Shown here: positions 46,703 to 55,693 of the stretch, in pieces
Position numbering within the stretch: the first letter of the stretch is position 1
Layout: every line of letters starts with the position of its first letter
Assembly (NCBI RefSeq): GCF_030268685.1
Contig: NZ_BSRQ01000003.1
Location: 468,136-532,135 of the forward strand
From: Microtetraspora sp. NBRC 13810
Lineage (GTDB): Bacteria > Actinomycetota > Actinomycetes > Streptosporangiales > Streptosporangiaceae
DNA length: 64,000 nucleotides
Reading direction: 5' to 3'
Translations under genes and position numbers: made by a program
The notes under the pieces: generated by a model
The model's input: only the letters and a program-made list of their open reading frames with translations
Told to the model about the DNA's origin: nothing
Databases searched by the model: none

Positions 46703-47902
46703 ATGAGCACCGAGAGTCCGACTTCCTATCCCTTTCCCTGGACGCCGCCGATGGAGGTCCCGCAGGGACTGCGCGGCCTGCGTGAGAAGGCCCTGGTCGA
46801 CGTCAGGCTGCCCAGCGGCGACACGGCCGTGATGGTCACCCGGTACAAGGACGTCAGGAAGCTGTTCGCGGACGAGCGGCTGAGCAAGAACATCGCCAGG
46901 CCGGGCGTCGCGCGGATCTCCGCCGACAACGAGCTGTTCGTCGATCCGCTCATCGACGCCGACCCGCCGGACCACACCCGGATGCGCGGCCTGGTGACCC
47001 GGGCGTTCACGGCCCGCAGGATCGAGCTGCTGCGGCCGTACGCCCAGTCGGTGACCGACGAGCTGCTGGACGAGATGGCGGCCGGGCCGCGCCCGGTCGA
47101 CCTGAACGAGGCCCTCGCCTTCCCGCTGCCGATCCTGGTGATCTGCAAGCTGCTCGGCATCCCGCCGGAGGACAGGAACCGGTTCCGCAGGCTGGTGGAC
47201 GGTTTCCTGTCGGTCACCAAGCTGGCCCCCGCGGAGGTCGAGGAGTGCCGCACCGGGCTGTGGAACTACCTCGTCGAGCTGATCGCCTACAAGCGGGGGC
47301 ACCCGAGCGACGACCTGATCGGCGCGCTGATCAAGGTCAGGGACGAGGACGACAACCGGCTCTCCGAGCACGAGCTGCACTTCTGGACGCAGAGCCTGCT
47401 CATCGCCGGCTACGTCACCACCGCCAGCCAGATCGGCACCGGGACCGCGGTGCTGCTGCACCGGCAGGACCTCGTCGAGGAGATCAGGGCCGACTACTCG
47501 CTGGTCCCCTCGGCCGTGGAGGAGCTGCTGCGCACGCAGGTCATGGGCTCCTCGATCGGCACCCTGCGCTACGCCCTGACCGACATCGAGCTGTCCGACG
47601 GCACGGTGATCAGGAGCGGGTCCAGCGTCCTGCTGTCCGAGGAGTCGGCCAACATGGACGAGACCGTCTTCTCCGACCCCTTCACGCTGGACATCCGGCG
47701 TAAGGAGAACCACCACATGACCTTCGGCGCCGGCATCCACTACTGCGTGGGGGCGGCCCTGGCCCGGATGGAACTCCAGGTCGCGACCGAGACGCTGCTG
47801 CGCAGGTTCCCGGGCATCCGTCTCGCGGTCCCGGGTGAGGATCTGCCCCGGGGGCTCGGCGGGTTCATGGAGGGGTTCAGCGACATCCCGGTCACCTGGT
47901 GA
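46703..47902 (+). CDS. Cytochrome P450
   Basis: A 399-residue bacterial class I P450. The haem ligand is Cys348 in FGAGIHYCVGAALARME and the ExxR motif is in EELLRT. The I helix reads AGYVTTASQ: the usual acidic residue before the threonine is Val238, which is atypical for proton delivery. It likely hydroxylates or couples rings. The ferredoxin at 36394 is the probable electron donor; no ferredoxin reductase is in the window. It overlaps the next SDR (GTGA). Confidence 0.93.
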   Translation: MSTESPTSYPFPWTPPMEVPQGLRGLREKALVDVRLPSGDTAVMVTRYKDVRKLFADERLSKNIARPGVARISADNELFVDPLIDADPPDHTRMRGLVTRAFTARRIELLRPYAQSVTDELLDEMAAGPRPVDLNEALAFPLPILVICKLLGIPPEDRNRFRRLVDGFLSVTKLAPAEVEECRTGLWNYLVELIAYKRGHPSDDLIGALIKVRDEDDNRLSEHELHFWTQSLLIAGYVTTASQIGTGTAVLLHRQDLVEEIRADYSLVPSAVEELLRTQVMGSSIGTLRYALTDIELSDGTVIRSGSSVLLSEESANMDETVFSDPFTLDIRRKENHHMTFGAGIHYCVGAALARMELQVATETLLRRFPGIRLAVPGEDLPRGLGGFMEGFSDIPVTW

Positions 47903-48627
47903 CCGGGATCCTGGCGACCGGGACCCCGGCGGCCGGGATCCCGGCGGCCGGGCCGCGTACCGCGCTCGTCACCGGAGCCAACCGCGGCATCGGCCGCGCG
48001 GTCGCGGCCGAGCTGTACCGGCGGGACCTGCGGGTGGTGGTGACCGCGCGGGACGCGGACGCGGCGCGCGCGGCGGCCGAGGAGATCGGGCCGGAGGTGC
48101 GGTCGCACCCGCTGGACGTCACCGACCCGGACGGCGTCGCGCGGGCGGCCAAGGAGATCGGCCCGGTCGACATCCTGGTCAGCAACGCCGGCGTGCTGCT
48201 GGACGCGGGGACCGATCCGCTGTCTGTGCCGCTGGAGCTGGTCGAGGAGACGCTGCGGGTGAACCTGCTCGGCTCCTGGCGGGTGGCGCAGGCGTTCCTG
48301 CCGCCGATGGTCGCCAGGGGCTGGGGCCGGGTGGTGCTGATCTCCAGCGGCACCACCGCCGAGTTCGGCGGCGCCCTGTTCGCCGCCGCGCCCGGCTACT
48401 CGATCTCCAAGAGCGCGCTGAACGGGCTGACCACGATGCTGGCGGCCCAGACGGCGGGGTCGGGCGTCCTGGTGAACGCGGTGAACCCGGGCCGCGTCCG
48501 GACCAGGATGATGCCGGCCCAGCAGACCCTTCCCGAGCAGGCCGCTCCGTTCATCGCCGACGTGGCGACACTTCCGGCCGGCGGGCCGAGCGGGCGGTTC
48601 CTCACCGAGAAACGCGGCCAGAGCTGA
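47899..48627 (+). CDS. SDR-family oxidoreductase
   Basis: A 242-residue SDR with TGANRGIG, SNAG, LISSGTTAEFG and the catalytic YSISK. The N-terminal 20 residues are a repetitive ATGTPAAGIPAAG tail from a short DNA repeat, absent from the other SDRs, so a later start is conceivable, though the start overlaps the P450 stop by four bases. Carbonyl-reductase-like. Substrate unknown. Confidence 0.82.
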   Translation: MTGILATGTPAAGIPAAGPRTALVTGANRGIGRAVAAELYRRDLRVVVTARDADAARAAAEEIGPEVRSHPLDVTDPDGVARAAKEIGPVDILVSNAGVLLDAGTDPLSVPLELVEETLRVNLLGSWRVAQAFLPPMVARGWGRVVLISSGTTAEFGGALFAAAPGYSISKSALNGLTTMLAAQTAGSGVLVNAVNPGRVRTRMMPAQQTLPEQAAPFIADVATLPAGGPSGRFLTEKRGQS

Positions 48628-48657
48628 CGCTCGCGCCCCACAAGATCAGGAGACGGC

Positions 48658-49440
48658 ATGGAATTCGACCTGTCAGGAAAGAAGGCCGTGGTGACCGGCG
48701 CCGGCGCCGGGATCGGGCTGGCCTGCGCCCAGGCGCTCGCCGCCGCGGGCGCGGACGTCTTCGGCGGCGCCCGCACGGTCTCCCCCGACCTGCTCGCCGT
48801 CACGCCGCACACGCTGGAGGTGGACCTCCTCACGGCGGACGGTCCCGGCGAGCTCGTGGAGCACGCGCTGGCGAAGTTCGGCGGCATCGACATCCTCGTG
48901 AACAACGTGGGCGGCGGCGTGAAGCTGGCCCCCGGCTTCCTCGACATCGACGACGACACCTGGCGGCACACCTTCGAGCTGAACGTCATGACGACGGTGC
49001 GGACGACCCGGGCGGCGCTGCCCAGTCTGGTCGAGCGCAACGGCGCGGTGATCAACATCGGCTCGATGAACTCGAGCATGGTGGACCCCAAGCTCGGCCA
49101 CTACTCGGCGGCCAAGGCGGCGCTCACCAACATCGGCAGGGCCCTGTCGGCGGAGTTCAGCTCGCAGGGCGTCCGGATCAACACGATCTCCCCCGGGCCG
49201 GTGAAGACCCGGCTGTGGACGAATCCGGAGATGGCGCGCCGCGCCGGGGTGACGCCGGAGGAGTTCGTCGCGGCGGTGCCCAAGATGACCGGCCTGTCCA
49301 CCGGCGAGATGATCGAGCCGGAGGAGGTGGCGGCCCTGGTCCTGCTGCTCGCCTCCGGCAAGGTGCGCAGCGTGACCGGCGCGGAGTACATGATCGACGC
49401 GGGTATGGCGCCGCCGGCCCACTACAAGCGCCCGGAGTGA
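48658..49440 (+). CDS. SDR-family oxidoreductase
   Basis: A 260-residue SDR with TGAGAGIG at residues 13-20, NNVG, INIGSMNSS and the catalytic YSAAK near residue 150. It has AGGAG five bases before ATG 48658 and ends at a pair of strong hairpins. It is the last gene of the TenA2-P450 unit. It would act on a ketone or alcohol of the polyketide. Confidence 0.85.
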   Translation: MEFDLSGKKAVVTGAGAGIGLACAQALAAAGADVFGGARTVSPDLLAVTPHTLEVDLLTADGPGELVEHALAKFGGIDILVNNVGGGVKLAPGFLDIDDDTWRHTFELNVMTTVRTTRAALPSLVERNGAVINIGSMNSSMVDPKLGHYSAAKAALTNIGRALSAEFSSQGVRINTISPGPVKTRLWTNPEMARRAGVTPEEFVAAVPKMTGLSTGEMIEPEEVAALVLLLASGKVRSVTGAEYMIDAGMAPPAHYKRPE

Positions 49441-49467
49441 ACCGAGGATCCGGGGCGGACGGGAAAC

Positions 49468-49509
49468 GGCCGGGCCGGCGGGGGCGATGACGCCCCCGCC
49501 GGCCCGGCC
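49468..49509. terminator. Terminator after the SDR gene
   Basis: A perfect 19-bp stem (49468-49486 with 49491-49509) and a 4-base ATGA loop. Confidence 0.88.
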
Positions 49510-49570
49510 CGCGCATGTCCGCCGGATGACCTGCGACACCCGGTCCTGCGACGCCTGTCCCGCGACGCCG

Positions 49571-49605
49571 CGTGCCCCGGCCTCCTGGGGTAAGGCCGGG
49601 GCACG
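49571..49605. terminator. Second terminator between convergent genes
   Basis: A perfect 13-bp stem CGTGCCCCGGCCT/AGGCCGGGGCACG with a 9-base loop, just beyond the stop of the minus-strand FAD hydroxylase. Confidence 0.82.
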
Positions 49606-49611
49606 GGCGGG

Positions 49612-51207
49612 TCAGCGGGGCGTGCCGAGCACCTGGTCGAGCGCGCCGGTGAGCCGGGCGGCGGCGTCGCCGGCCGGAGGGCCGCCGCGCCAGGCGACGT
49701 AGCCGTCCGGACGGACGAGCACCGCGCCGTCCCTGCCGAGGTTGTAGCGGGGCTGCCAGCCGCCGTCGATGTCGATCAGTTCCACCGCGGCGGAGGCCGG
49801 GCCGACCTGGTAGGCGCGCAGCGGGACGGCGGTGCGCTCGGCGACCTGCCGCGCCGCCTCCGCCCACGCGCCGCCGTCGGCCCCGGTGAGCAGGACGAAG
49901 GCGTCGTGGAAGAGGTCGTGCACGGTGATCCGGACGCCGTCGGCGTGCAGCCACAGGTGCGGGGCGCGGGTGCCGGGGGCGGCTCGCTGCTCGACCTCCG
50001 TGCCGTACACGGTGTCGTGCGCCGCGCCGGCGACCGCCGAGGACCGGTAGCGCTGGCCCAGGATGCACAGCACGTCGTCCACGTCGTCCCCGTCCGGGTC
50101 GCCGCCGAACCTGGCCCGCTGGCGGCGCACGGTGATGTCCGCCAGCGACTGGGCGACCGGGCGGCGTTCGGCCTCGTAGGAGTCGAGCAGCTCTTCCCCG
50201 GCCCAGCCGCGGACCACGCCGGCCAGCTTCCACGCCAGGTTGTGCGCGTCCTGCACGGCGGCGTTCGCCCCCATGGCGCCGGCCGGCGGCCACACGTGCG
50301 CGGAGTCCCCGGCCAGGAGGACCCGGCCGGCGCGGAACCGGTCGGCGACGCCGACCGCCTCCTCCCAGTGCGCGATGTCCAGCACGTCGACGCGCACGTC
50401 GCGGCCGATGACCGACCTGGCGATCCCGGCGCAGCGCTCGGGGGTGAACCCGGCCGCCGGCTGCGTCGCGGGGTCGCGGGCGAGGCTGATCGCCCACTGG
50501 CCGGGCACCGCCGTGGTGAGGAAGGATCCGAGGCCGATCTCGTCGTTGACGACGATCCAGAACATCGCCCGTTTCTCCACGATGTCCGACAGGTCGGCCT
50601 GGGCGACGAAGGTCACCCAGTGCTGGGTGACGCCCGGCCCGGGACGATCGATGCCGAGTTCCTCCCGGATCGTGCCACGGCAGCCGTCGGCCGCGACGAG
50701 GTAGTCCGCGCGGATGGTGCGCCGCCGCCCGGTGCCGCGGTCCTCGGTGACCACGGTGACGCCGCCGGCGTCCGGCCGTACCGAGACGCACCGGACGTTG
50801 AACCGGATGTCGGCGCCCTCGCCGCGCGCGGCGTCGATCAGGATGGGTTCCACGCTGCGCTGGTCGGCCATGCCGAACTCGCAGGCGGTCAGGTCGGGCA
50901 GCGCCCTGCGGGTGTCGTCCTCCAGGATCCAGTTCCACTCGCCCGCGAGGGTCTCGCAGCGCACGACGCCGGCCTCCTCGTCGAAGGGGCGGCCGGCCTC
51001 CCTGATCCGCCGCTCCAGGCCGAGCGGGCGGTAGATCTCCATGGTCCGCTGGTTGATCCCGCGGGCACGCCCCTGGATGGAGACGTCCGGATGGCGGTCC
51101 ACCAGCACCGAGCGCACGCCGTGATGCGACAGGAACAACGAGGACGCAAGGCCCGCGTAGCCGCCGCCCACGATGAGGACCGGCACGGTTTCGTCGTAGG
51201 CCGTCAC
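49612..51207 (-). CDS. FAD-dependent aromatic hydroxylase
   Basis: A 531-residue class A flavoprotein monooxygenase with the same three-domain design as the enzyme at 24742: VLIVGGGYAGLASSLFL, YLVAADGCRGTIRE, and VLLAGDSAHVWPPAGAMGANAAVQDAHNLAWKLA. It ends without the acidic tail. Hydroxylation or oxidative ring cleavage of an anthraquinone-like ring is likely. GGAGGAGGG precedes GTG 51207, which excludes the longer frame. It is divergent from the SchA/CurD2 operon. Confidence 0.88.
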   Translation of the reverse strand: MTAYDETVPVLIVGGGYAGLASSLFLSHHGVRSVLVDRHPDVSIQGRARGINQRTMEIYRPLGLERRIREAGRPFDEEAGVVRCETLAGEWNWILEDDTRRALPDLTACEFGMADQRSVEPILIDAARGEGADIRFNVRCVSVRPDAGGVTVVTEDRGTGRRRTIRADYLVAADGCRGTIREELGIDRPGPGVTQHWVTFVAQADLSDIVEKRAMFWIVVNDEIGLGSFLTTAVPGQWAISLARDPATQPAAGFTPERCAGIARSVIGRDVRVDVLDIAHWEEAVGVADRFRAGRVLLAGDSAHVWPPAGAMGANAAVQDAHNLAWKLAGVVRGWAGEELLDSYEAERRPVAQSLADITVRRQRARFGGDPDGDDVDDVLCILGQRYRSSAVAGAAHDTVYGTEVEQRAAPGTRAPHLWLHADGVRITVHDLFHDAFVLLTGADGGAWAEAARQVAERTAVPLRAYQVGPASAAVELIDIDGGWQPRYNLGRDGAVLVRPDGYVAWRGGPPAGDAAARLTGALDQVLGTPR

Positions 51208-51279
51208 TTCACCCTCCTCCTCCGATGCCGTCCAGCGCGGCCGGCCGGCCTCTCCTGCTGCGAGGCTGCCACGCCCGGC

Positions 51280-51338
51280 TCGAGCCTCACTCGGGCGGCG
51301 ACGGCCCGCCCGACCGCCGGTCGAGCCGCCGCCGAGGG
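51280..51338. promoter_or_regulatory. Candidate SARP operators between the FAD hydroxylase and SchA/CurD2
   Basis: TCGAGCC (51280) and TCGGGCG (51291) are 11 bp apart; a second set CCGACCG (51310), TCGAGCC (51321), CCGAGGG (51332) keeps the same period. Located 45-103 bases before the SchA/CurD2 start. Confidence 0.5.
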
Positions 51339-51382
51339 CGCCCGCGCATCCTCGGCACAGCGACGGACCCGAGGGAGGACGC

Positions 51383-51757
51383 ATGCCGTTCGTAGCGATC
51401 ACCTATGACATCGAAGGCGGGCACGAGGACGAGGTCGCCGAGGTGTTCGGCGACTTCCAGCGGCCGAAGTCGGCGGTGGTGCCGGGCGCCGGCGGCGAAC
51501 CGGCCGGCCGGATCCTGGCCACCGCCGTCTTCATCAGGGACGGGCTGCTGGTCCGTTTCATCGAGTTCGAGGGCGACCTGGAGGCGGTGGCCCGGCACAT
51601 GGCCGTCCAGCCGGGGGTGCAGGCGGTGGAGCGCAAGCTCAAGCCGTACCTGAGCCGGCCCCGCGACACCGACACCGTCGAGGGGTTCGTGGCCACGTTC
51701 AAGCGGAGCATGCTGCGCTGCGTCACCCAGTTGTCGGTCCCGCGCGCGGCGGGCTGA
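51383..51757 (+). CDS. SchA/CurD-domain polyketide biosynthesis protein, copy 2
   Basis: A 124-residue paralogue of the protein at 15778: MPFVAITYDIEGGHEDEVAEVF, ILATAVFIRDGLLVRFIEFEGDL, RHMAVQPGVQ and MLRCVTQLS. Cyclase or oxygenase-associated role expected. GAGGGAGG precedes ATG 51383. It opens the operon that continues with a glycosyltransferase, the SGNH hydrolase and the second ACP/KS/CLF set. Confidence 0.83.
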   Translation: MPFVAITYDIEGGHEDEVAEVFGDFQRPKSAVVPGAGGEPAGRILATAVFIRDGLLVRFIEFEGDLEAVARHMAVQPGVQAVERKLKPYLSRPRDTDTVEGFVATFKRSMLRCVTQLSVPRAAG

Positions 51758-51838
51758 CCGGGGGACGGGTTCCCCGGTCGGGTCCGTCCACGCGGCCTTG
51801 AGCGGCGCTGGAGGCGGCCACCAGGGACGGATGCTGCG

Positions 51839-53005
51839 ATGGGCGGCATGCGCATACTTTTCGTCACCTGGGCGTGGCCTTCACATCTGTACGCGATGGT
51901 GCCGGTCGCGTGGGCATGCCGGGCGGCCGGCCACGACGTGCTGGTGGCCTCCCAGCCCGAGCTCACCGGCACGATCCTGGGCACCGGCCTGCCCGCCGCG
52001 CCGGTCGGCGGGGACGTGGACGCGGCGGCGGTCTTCCGGGAGATCGCGCTGCCGCCACCGGCGACCGAACGGCGTCCGGCGCCCGGCGGCCCGCGGGTCC
52101 TCGGCCTGCTGACCACGCTGGCCGAGGCCATGACCGACGACCTCGTCGAGCTGGGCCGGAACTGGCGGGCCGACCTGATCGTGTTCGAGCCCACGGCGTT
52201 CGCCGGTCCGCTCGCGGCCGCGGCGCTGGGCGTCCCCGCGGTCCGGCACCTGTACGGCACCGACCTCCTGAGCGCCGCCGGCCGGTTCCTTCCCGACGCG
52301 CTCGGCCCGCTGTGCGAGAAGCTGGGCATCGCGGCGGTCGATCCCTTCGGCGCGGCGACCCTGGACCCCTGCCCGCCGGGACTCCAGGTGCCCGTCGGCT
52401 CCCGCCGGCTGCCGGTGCGGTACGTCCCGTACAACGGCCCCGGCCTGTTGCCTGCGCCGCCGCCCGCGACACCGCCGGGACGGCCGCTGGTGTGCGTCAC
52501 CTGGGGCACCACGCTGAGCCGGCTGGACCCCGGGCTCTTCCTCGCCGGCCAGGCGGCGCGGGCGATCGGCGGCCTCGACGTGGACGTGCTGCTCGCGGTC
52601 ACCCCCGCGCAGCGCGGGCTGCTCGGCCCGCTGCCGGCCGGGACGCGCGTCGCCGAGTCCGCGCCGCTGCACCTGCTGGCGCCCGGGTGCGACCTCGTCG
52701 TCGCGCACGGCGGCGCGGGCACGCTGCTGACCGCTCTCGCGCACGGCCTGCCCCAGGTGCTCGTGCCGCGGCTGCCCGACCACGTGCGCCACTCGGCCCG
52801 GCTCGGCGAGGCGGGCGCGGGCGTGGTGCTCCCGGCGGAGGAGGCCGCCCCCGAGGCGATCCGCGACGCCGTCGCCGGGGTGCTGGCCTCGCCCGGCCAC
52901 CGGGACGCCGCTGAGCGGCTGCGCCGGGAGATGCACGGCCAGCCGGCGCCCGCCGGGGTCGTGCCCGAGCTGGAGCTCATCGCAGCGGGCGGCACCCCGT
53001 CGTGA
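51839..53005 (+). CDS. Family 1 glycosyltransferase (antibiotic type)
   Basis: A 388-residue GT-B glycosyltransferase of the EryCIII/UrdGT class. It has the N-terminal MRILFVTWAWPSHLYAMVP, the mid-protein CVTWGTTLSRLD, and the C-terminal donor-binding LLAPGCDLVVAHGGAGTLLTALAHGLPQVLVP. It would attach a sugar to the aglycone. No deoxysugar biosynthesis genes are in the window, so the donor is either a common sugar or made elsewhere. ATG 51848 is an alternative start. Confidence 0.85.
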   Translation: MGGMRILFVTWAWPSHLYAMVPVAWACRAAGHDVLVASQPELTGTILGTGLPAAPVGGDVDAAAVFREIALPPPATERRPAPGGPRVLGLLTTLAEAMTDDLVELGRNWRADLIVFEPTAFAGPLAAAALGVPAVRHLYGTDLLSAAGRFLPDALGPLCEKLGIAAVDPFGAATLDPCPPGLQVPVGSRRLPVRYVPYNGPGLLPAPPPATPPGRPLVCVTWGTTLSRLDPGLFLAGQAARAIGGLDVDVLLAVTPAQRGLLGPLPAGTRVAESAPLHLLAPGCDLVVAHGGAGTLLTALAHGLPQVLVPRLPDHVRHSARLGEAGAGVVLPAEEAAPEAIRDAVAGVLASPGHRDAAERLRREMHGQPAPAGVVPELELIAAGGTPS

Positions 53006-53119
53006 CCACGCGGTTGTCGAGCGGTCCGCGAGCCGCCCTCAACCCCCCGATGCCAGTCTGCGACAGAGATCCGGCTTGTCCCCTTGAGACCCCCTGACGC
53101 GGCACGGGAGCAGCATCCG

Positions 53120-54148
53120 ATGAAATCCTCCCCCGACTTCGAGCACGAGTCCTTCGCCCAGCGGCACCGCGGCGGGATGCTGCTCGAAAAGCACGGGCTT
53201 GACCTCTACCTCCATCCGTTCCTCGGTTTCACCCTGGCCCCGGGCCACCGGTCGGCCGTGCTGAACACCGACGACGAGGGCTTCCGCCTGTCGGACTCGC
53301 CGTTCGGCACCGTGGACAGCGCGAGCTGGCTGGCCGGCGGGGGCGGCGGCATCGTCCTCGGCAACTCGGTGGCGATCGGCCTCGCGGCGACCTCCGACCA
53401 TGCCACCCCGGCGTCGTACCTGTCCTTCCTCACCGGCACCCGGCAGCTCAACCTGGGCCTGTGCGCGGCGGTCTCCGTGCAGGAGGTGATCGCCGCCATG
53501 CCGTTCCTGCACGCCGCGTCCACGGTGGTGGTCATCGGCGGCGGGCCGGACTTCGTCAACCTGGTCGGCTCGCTCACCCCGGGCGGCGCGTACGGCACCG
53601 TCTCCTACGAGCGCACGTTCGCCGACCTGACGGACCTGCCGATCTTCGACCTCGCCACGCTCGCCACCGGCAAGACGGTGCCCGGCCTCGACGGCCTGCG
53701 CCGCCCGCGCCGCGAGCCCACCGTGTGGGACCTCGCCGACACCCTGCCCCGGATGGAGACCGCGGCCCGCAGGCGGCTCCGCGACCTCGGGTTCCTCGCC
53801 CGCGCGGCCGGGGAGGGGACCCGGATCCTGTTCTGCCTCCAGCCGTTCGTGAGCTCCCGCACCCGCACGCTGACCCCGGAGGAGCGGGCGCGCTACGACT
53901 TCGACGCCCCCGTCTTCGGCATCCTGCACAGCGCGATCGAGAAGAACTGGGACTCCTACGCCGCCCGGCTCGCCGAGGGCTGCGCCGAGCTCGGGGTGTC
54001 GTTCCTGCACCTGGCCGCGGACCGGTTCGTCGGCGACTCCTTCGCCGACACCGTGCACTTCACCGACGACGGCAACCGGCAGGCGGCGCAGCTGATCCAC
54101 AAGGCCCTCGAAGAGGCGCCCGCCGTCGGCGCCGCCCGTGACCGGTGA
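53120..54148 (+). CDS. SGNH/GDSL-type hydrolase
   Basis: A 342-residue cytoplasmic esterase-like protein. Block I is IVLGNSVAIGLA with the nucleophile serine, block III is VIGGGPDFVNL in place of GxND, and block V is FADTVHFTDDGN with the catalytic Asp and His. Such enzymes hydrolyse or transfer acyl groups. Directly upstream of the second ACP, it could release or transfer the acyl chain made by the second KS/CLF pair. GGGAG nine bases before ATG 53120. Confidence 0.72.
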   Translation: MKSSPDFEHESFAQRHRGGMLLEKHGLDLYLHPFLGFTLAPGHRSAVLNTDDEGFRLSDSPFGTVDSASWLAGGGGGIVLGNSVAIGLAATSDHATPASYLSFLTGTRQLNLGLCAAVSVQEVIAAMPFLHAASTVVVIGGGPDFVNLVGSLTPGGAYGTVSYERTFADLTDLPIFDLATLATGKTVPGLDGLRRPRREPTVWDLADTLPRMETAARRRLRDLGFLARAAGEGTRILFCLQPFVSSRTRTLTPEERARYDFDAPVFGILHSAIEKNWDSYAARLAEGCAELGVSFLHLAADRFVGDSFADTVHFTDDGNRQAAQLIHKALEEAPAVGAARDR

Positions 54149-54201
54149 CGCCCGGCCACCCCACGTCACAGATCCGAAGTCGTCCTGGAAGAGGAAGCGC
54201 C

Positions 54202-54477
54202 ATGTCCCACGCGACAACGACCCAGTCCGAGCGTATCCAGCAGCTGCGCGGCATTCTCGTCGAGGTCCTCGACATCGAGCCGGACGAGCTCACGGAGACC
54301 AGCGATTTCGTGAACGACCACGGCGCCGACTCGCTGCTGGCGATCGACATCATCTCCAGCATCGAGCGGGACATGGGCGTGCACATCCCCAGCGAGGCCC
54401 TGCCCGAGATGACCGACCTGTCGTCGGTACTCGACCTGGTGAACCGGTACGCGGAGCAGGCGGGCCCCGATGCCTGA
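54202..54477 (+). CDS. Second acyl carrier protein
   Basis: A 91-residue ACP with Ser44 in HGADSLLAIDIISSIE as phosphopantetheine site. The sequence is closer to fatty-acid or polyene-type ACPs than to the core ACP at 22742 (no YDSL). GAGGAAG precedes ATG 54202. It overlaps the following KS by eight bases, so ACP, KS and CLF form one coupled unit. Confidence 0.92.
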   Translation: MSHATTTQSERIQQLRGILVEVLDIEPDELTETSDFVNDHGADSLLAIDIISSIERDMGVHIPSEALPEMTDLSSVLDLVNRYAEQAGPDA

Positions 54478-55693
54478 AAGGGCGTCGCGGCGCGTGGTGG
54501 TGACCGGGCTGGGCGCGGTGAGCAGCCTGGGCACCGGCGCCCGCGCCTTCACCGAGGCCATCCGCGAAGGTCGCAGCGGCGTGTCGCCCATCCGCAGCTT
54601 CGACGCCAGCGGCTTCCCCTACACCTTCGCGGGCGAGGTGCACGACTTCGAGCCGGAGGGGATGCTGCGCCGGCTGCGCACCGACCGGTGGGGGCGCAGC
54701 AGCCTGTTCGCCGCGGCGGCGGCACGGCTGGCGGTGTCGGACTCCGGCCTCGACCCCGGCCTGCTGTCGGCGTCCCGCGCGGGCTCGGCGATGGGCACGA
54801 CGCTCGGCGAGTCCACGGTCGTCGAGGCCCTCACCGGCCAGTGGGTGTACCAGGGCCTGAAGGAGCTCGACCCGGCCCTGGTACGGCAGGCGCCGGCCAG
54901 CCGGATCGCGGTGGCGGTCAACGCCGAGCTGGGCCTGACCGGGGAGGCGCACACCGTCGCGACGGCCTGCTCGGCGAGCAACTACACGCTGGGCTACGCC
55001 TTCGACATGGTCAGGACCGGCGAGGCGGACTTCATGATCGGCGGCGGGGCCGACTCCGTCAACCGGTGGGAGCACGCCGGTTTCTACCGGCTCGGCGCGC
55101 TGGCCGAGTCGGTGTGCCGCCCGTTCGACACGCATCGTTCGGGGATCCTCACCGCCGAGGGCGGGGTGGCGCTGCTGCTGGAGCCGCTGGAGCACGCGGT
55201 GGCCCGTGGGGCGCGGATCTACGCGGAGATGCTCGGGTACGGCGTCAACTGCGACGCCAGGCATCCGGTCGCCCCGGACCCGGCCAGCATCGCCGAGTGC
55301 ATCCGGGCCGCGCACCGCAACGCCGGCGTGCGGCCGGCGGACATCGACTACATCTGCGCGCACGGCACCGGCACCCCCACCAACGACGCCACCGAGGTGA
55401 AGGCGGTGCGGGAGGTGTTCGGCGCCGAGCTGCCGCCGATCAGCTCGATCAAGTCCATGATCGGCCACACGATGGGCGCGGCCAGCGGTTTCGGCGCGCT
55501 GATCTGCTGCATGGCGCTGTACGACGGTTTCCTGCCGCCCACGGCGAACGTGACGGAGATCGATCCGGCGCTGGGGCCGGGGGTGGACTGCGTCCCAGGC
55601 AAGGGGCGGCCGGCCTCGCCGCGGATCGTGCAGAACCACGGGTTCGCCTTCGGGGGGAACAACGCGATCACGATCCTGGGGAGGGCCGCGTGA
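54470..55693 (+). CDS. Second ketosynthase (FabF/KS-alpha-like)
   Basis: A 407-residue ketosynthase with a complete triad: Cys167 in ATACSASNYTLG, His298 in CAHGTGTPTND and His333 in SMIGHTMGAASG. It is not the usual aromatic KS-alpha (no TGCT active site) and looks more like the KS of highly reducing/polyene type II systems or a starter-unit enzyme. It pairs with the degenerate CLF that begins inside its stop codon. Product unknown. Confidence 0.9.
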   Translation: MPERASRRVVVTGLGAVSSLGTGARAFTEAIREGRSGVSPIRSFDASGFPYTFAGEVHDFEPEGMLRRLRTDRWGRSSLFAAAAARLAVSDSGLDPGLLSASRAGSAMGTTLGESTVVEALTGQWVYQGLKELDPALVRQAPASRIAVAVNAELGLTGEAHTVATACSASNYTLGYAFDMVRTGEADFMIGGGADSVNRWEHAGFYRLGALAESVCRPFDTHRSGILTAEGGVALLLEPLEHAVARGARIYAEMLGYGVNCDARHPVAPDPASIAECIRAAHRNAGVRPADIDYICAHGTGTPTNDATEVKAVREVFGAELPPISSIKSMIGHTMGAASGFGALICCMALYDGFLPPTANVTEIDPALGPGVDCVPGKGRPASPRIVQNHGFAFGGNNAITILGRAA

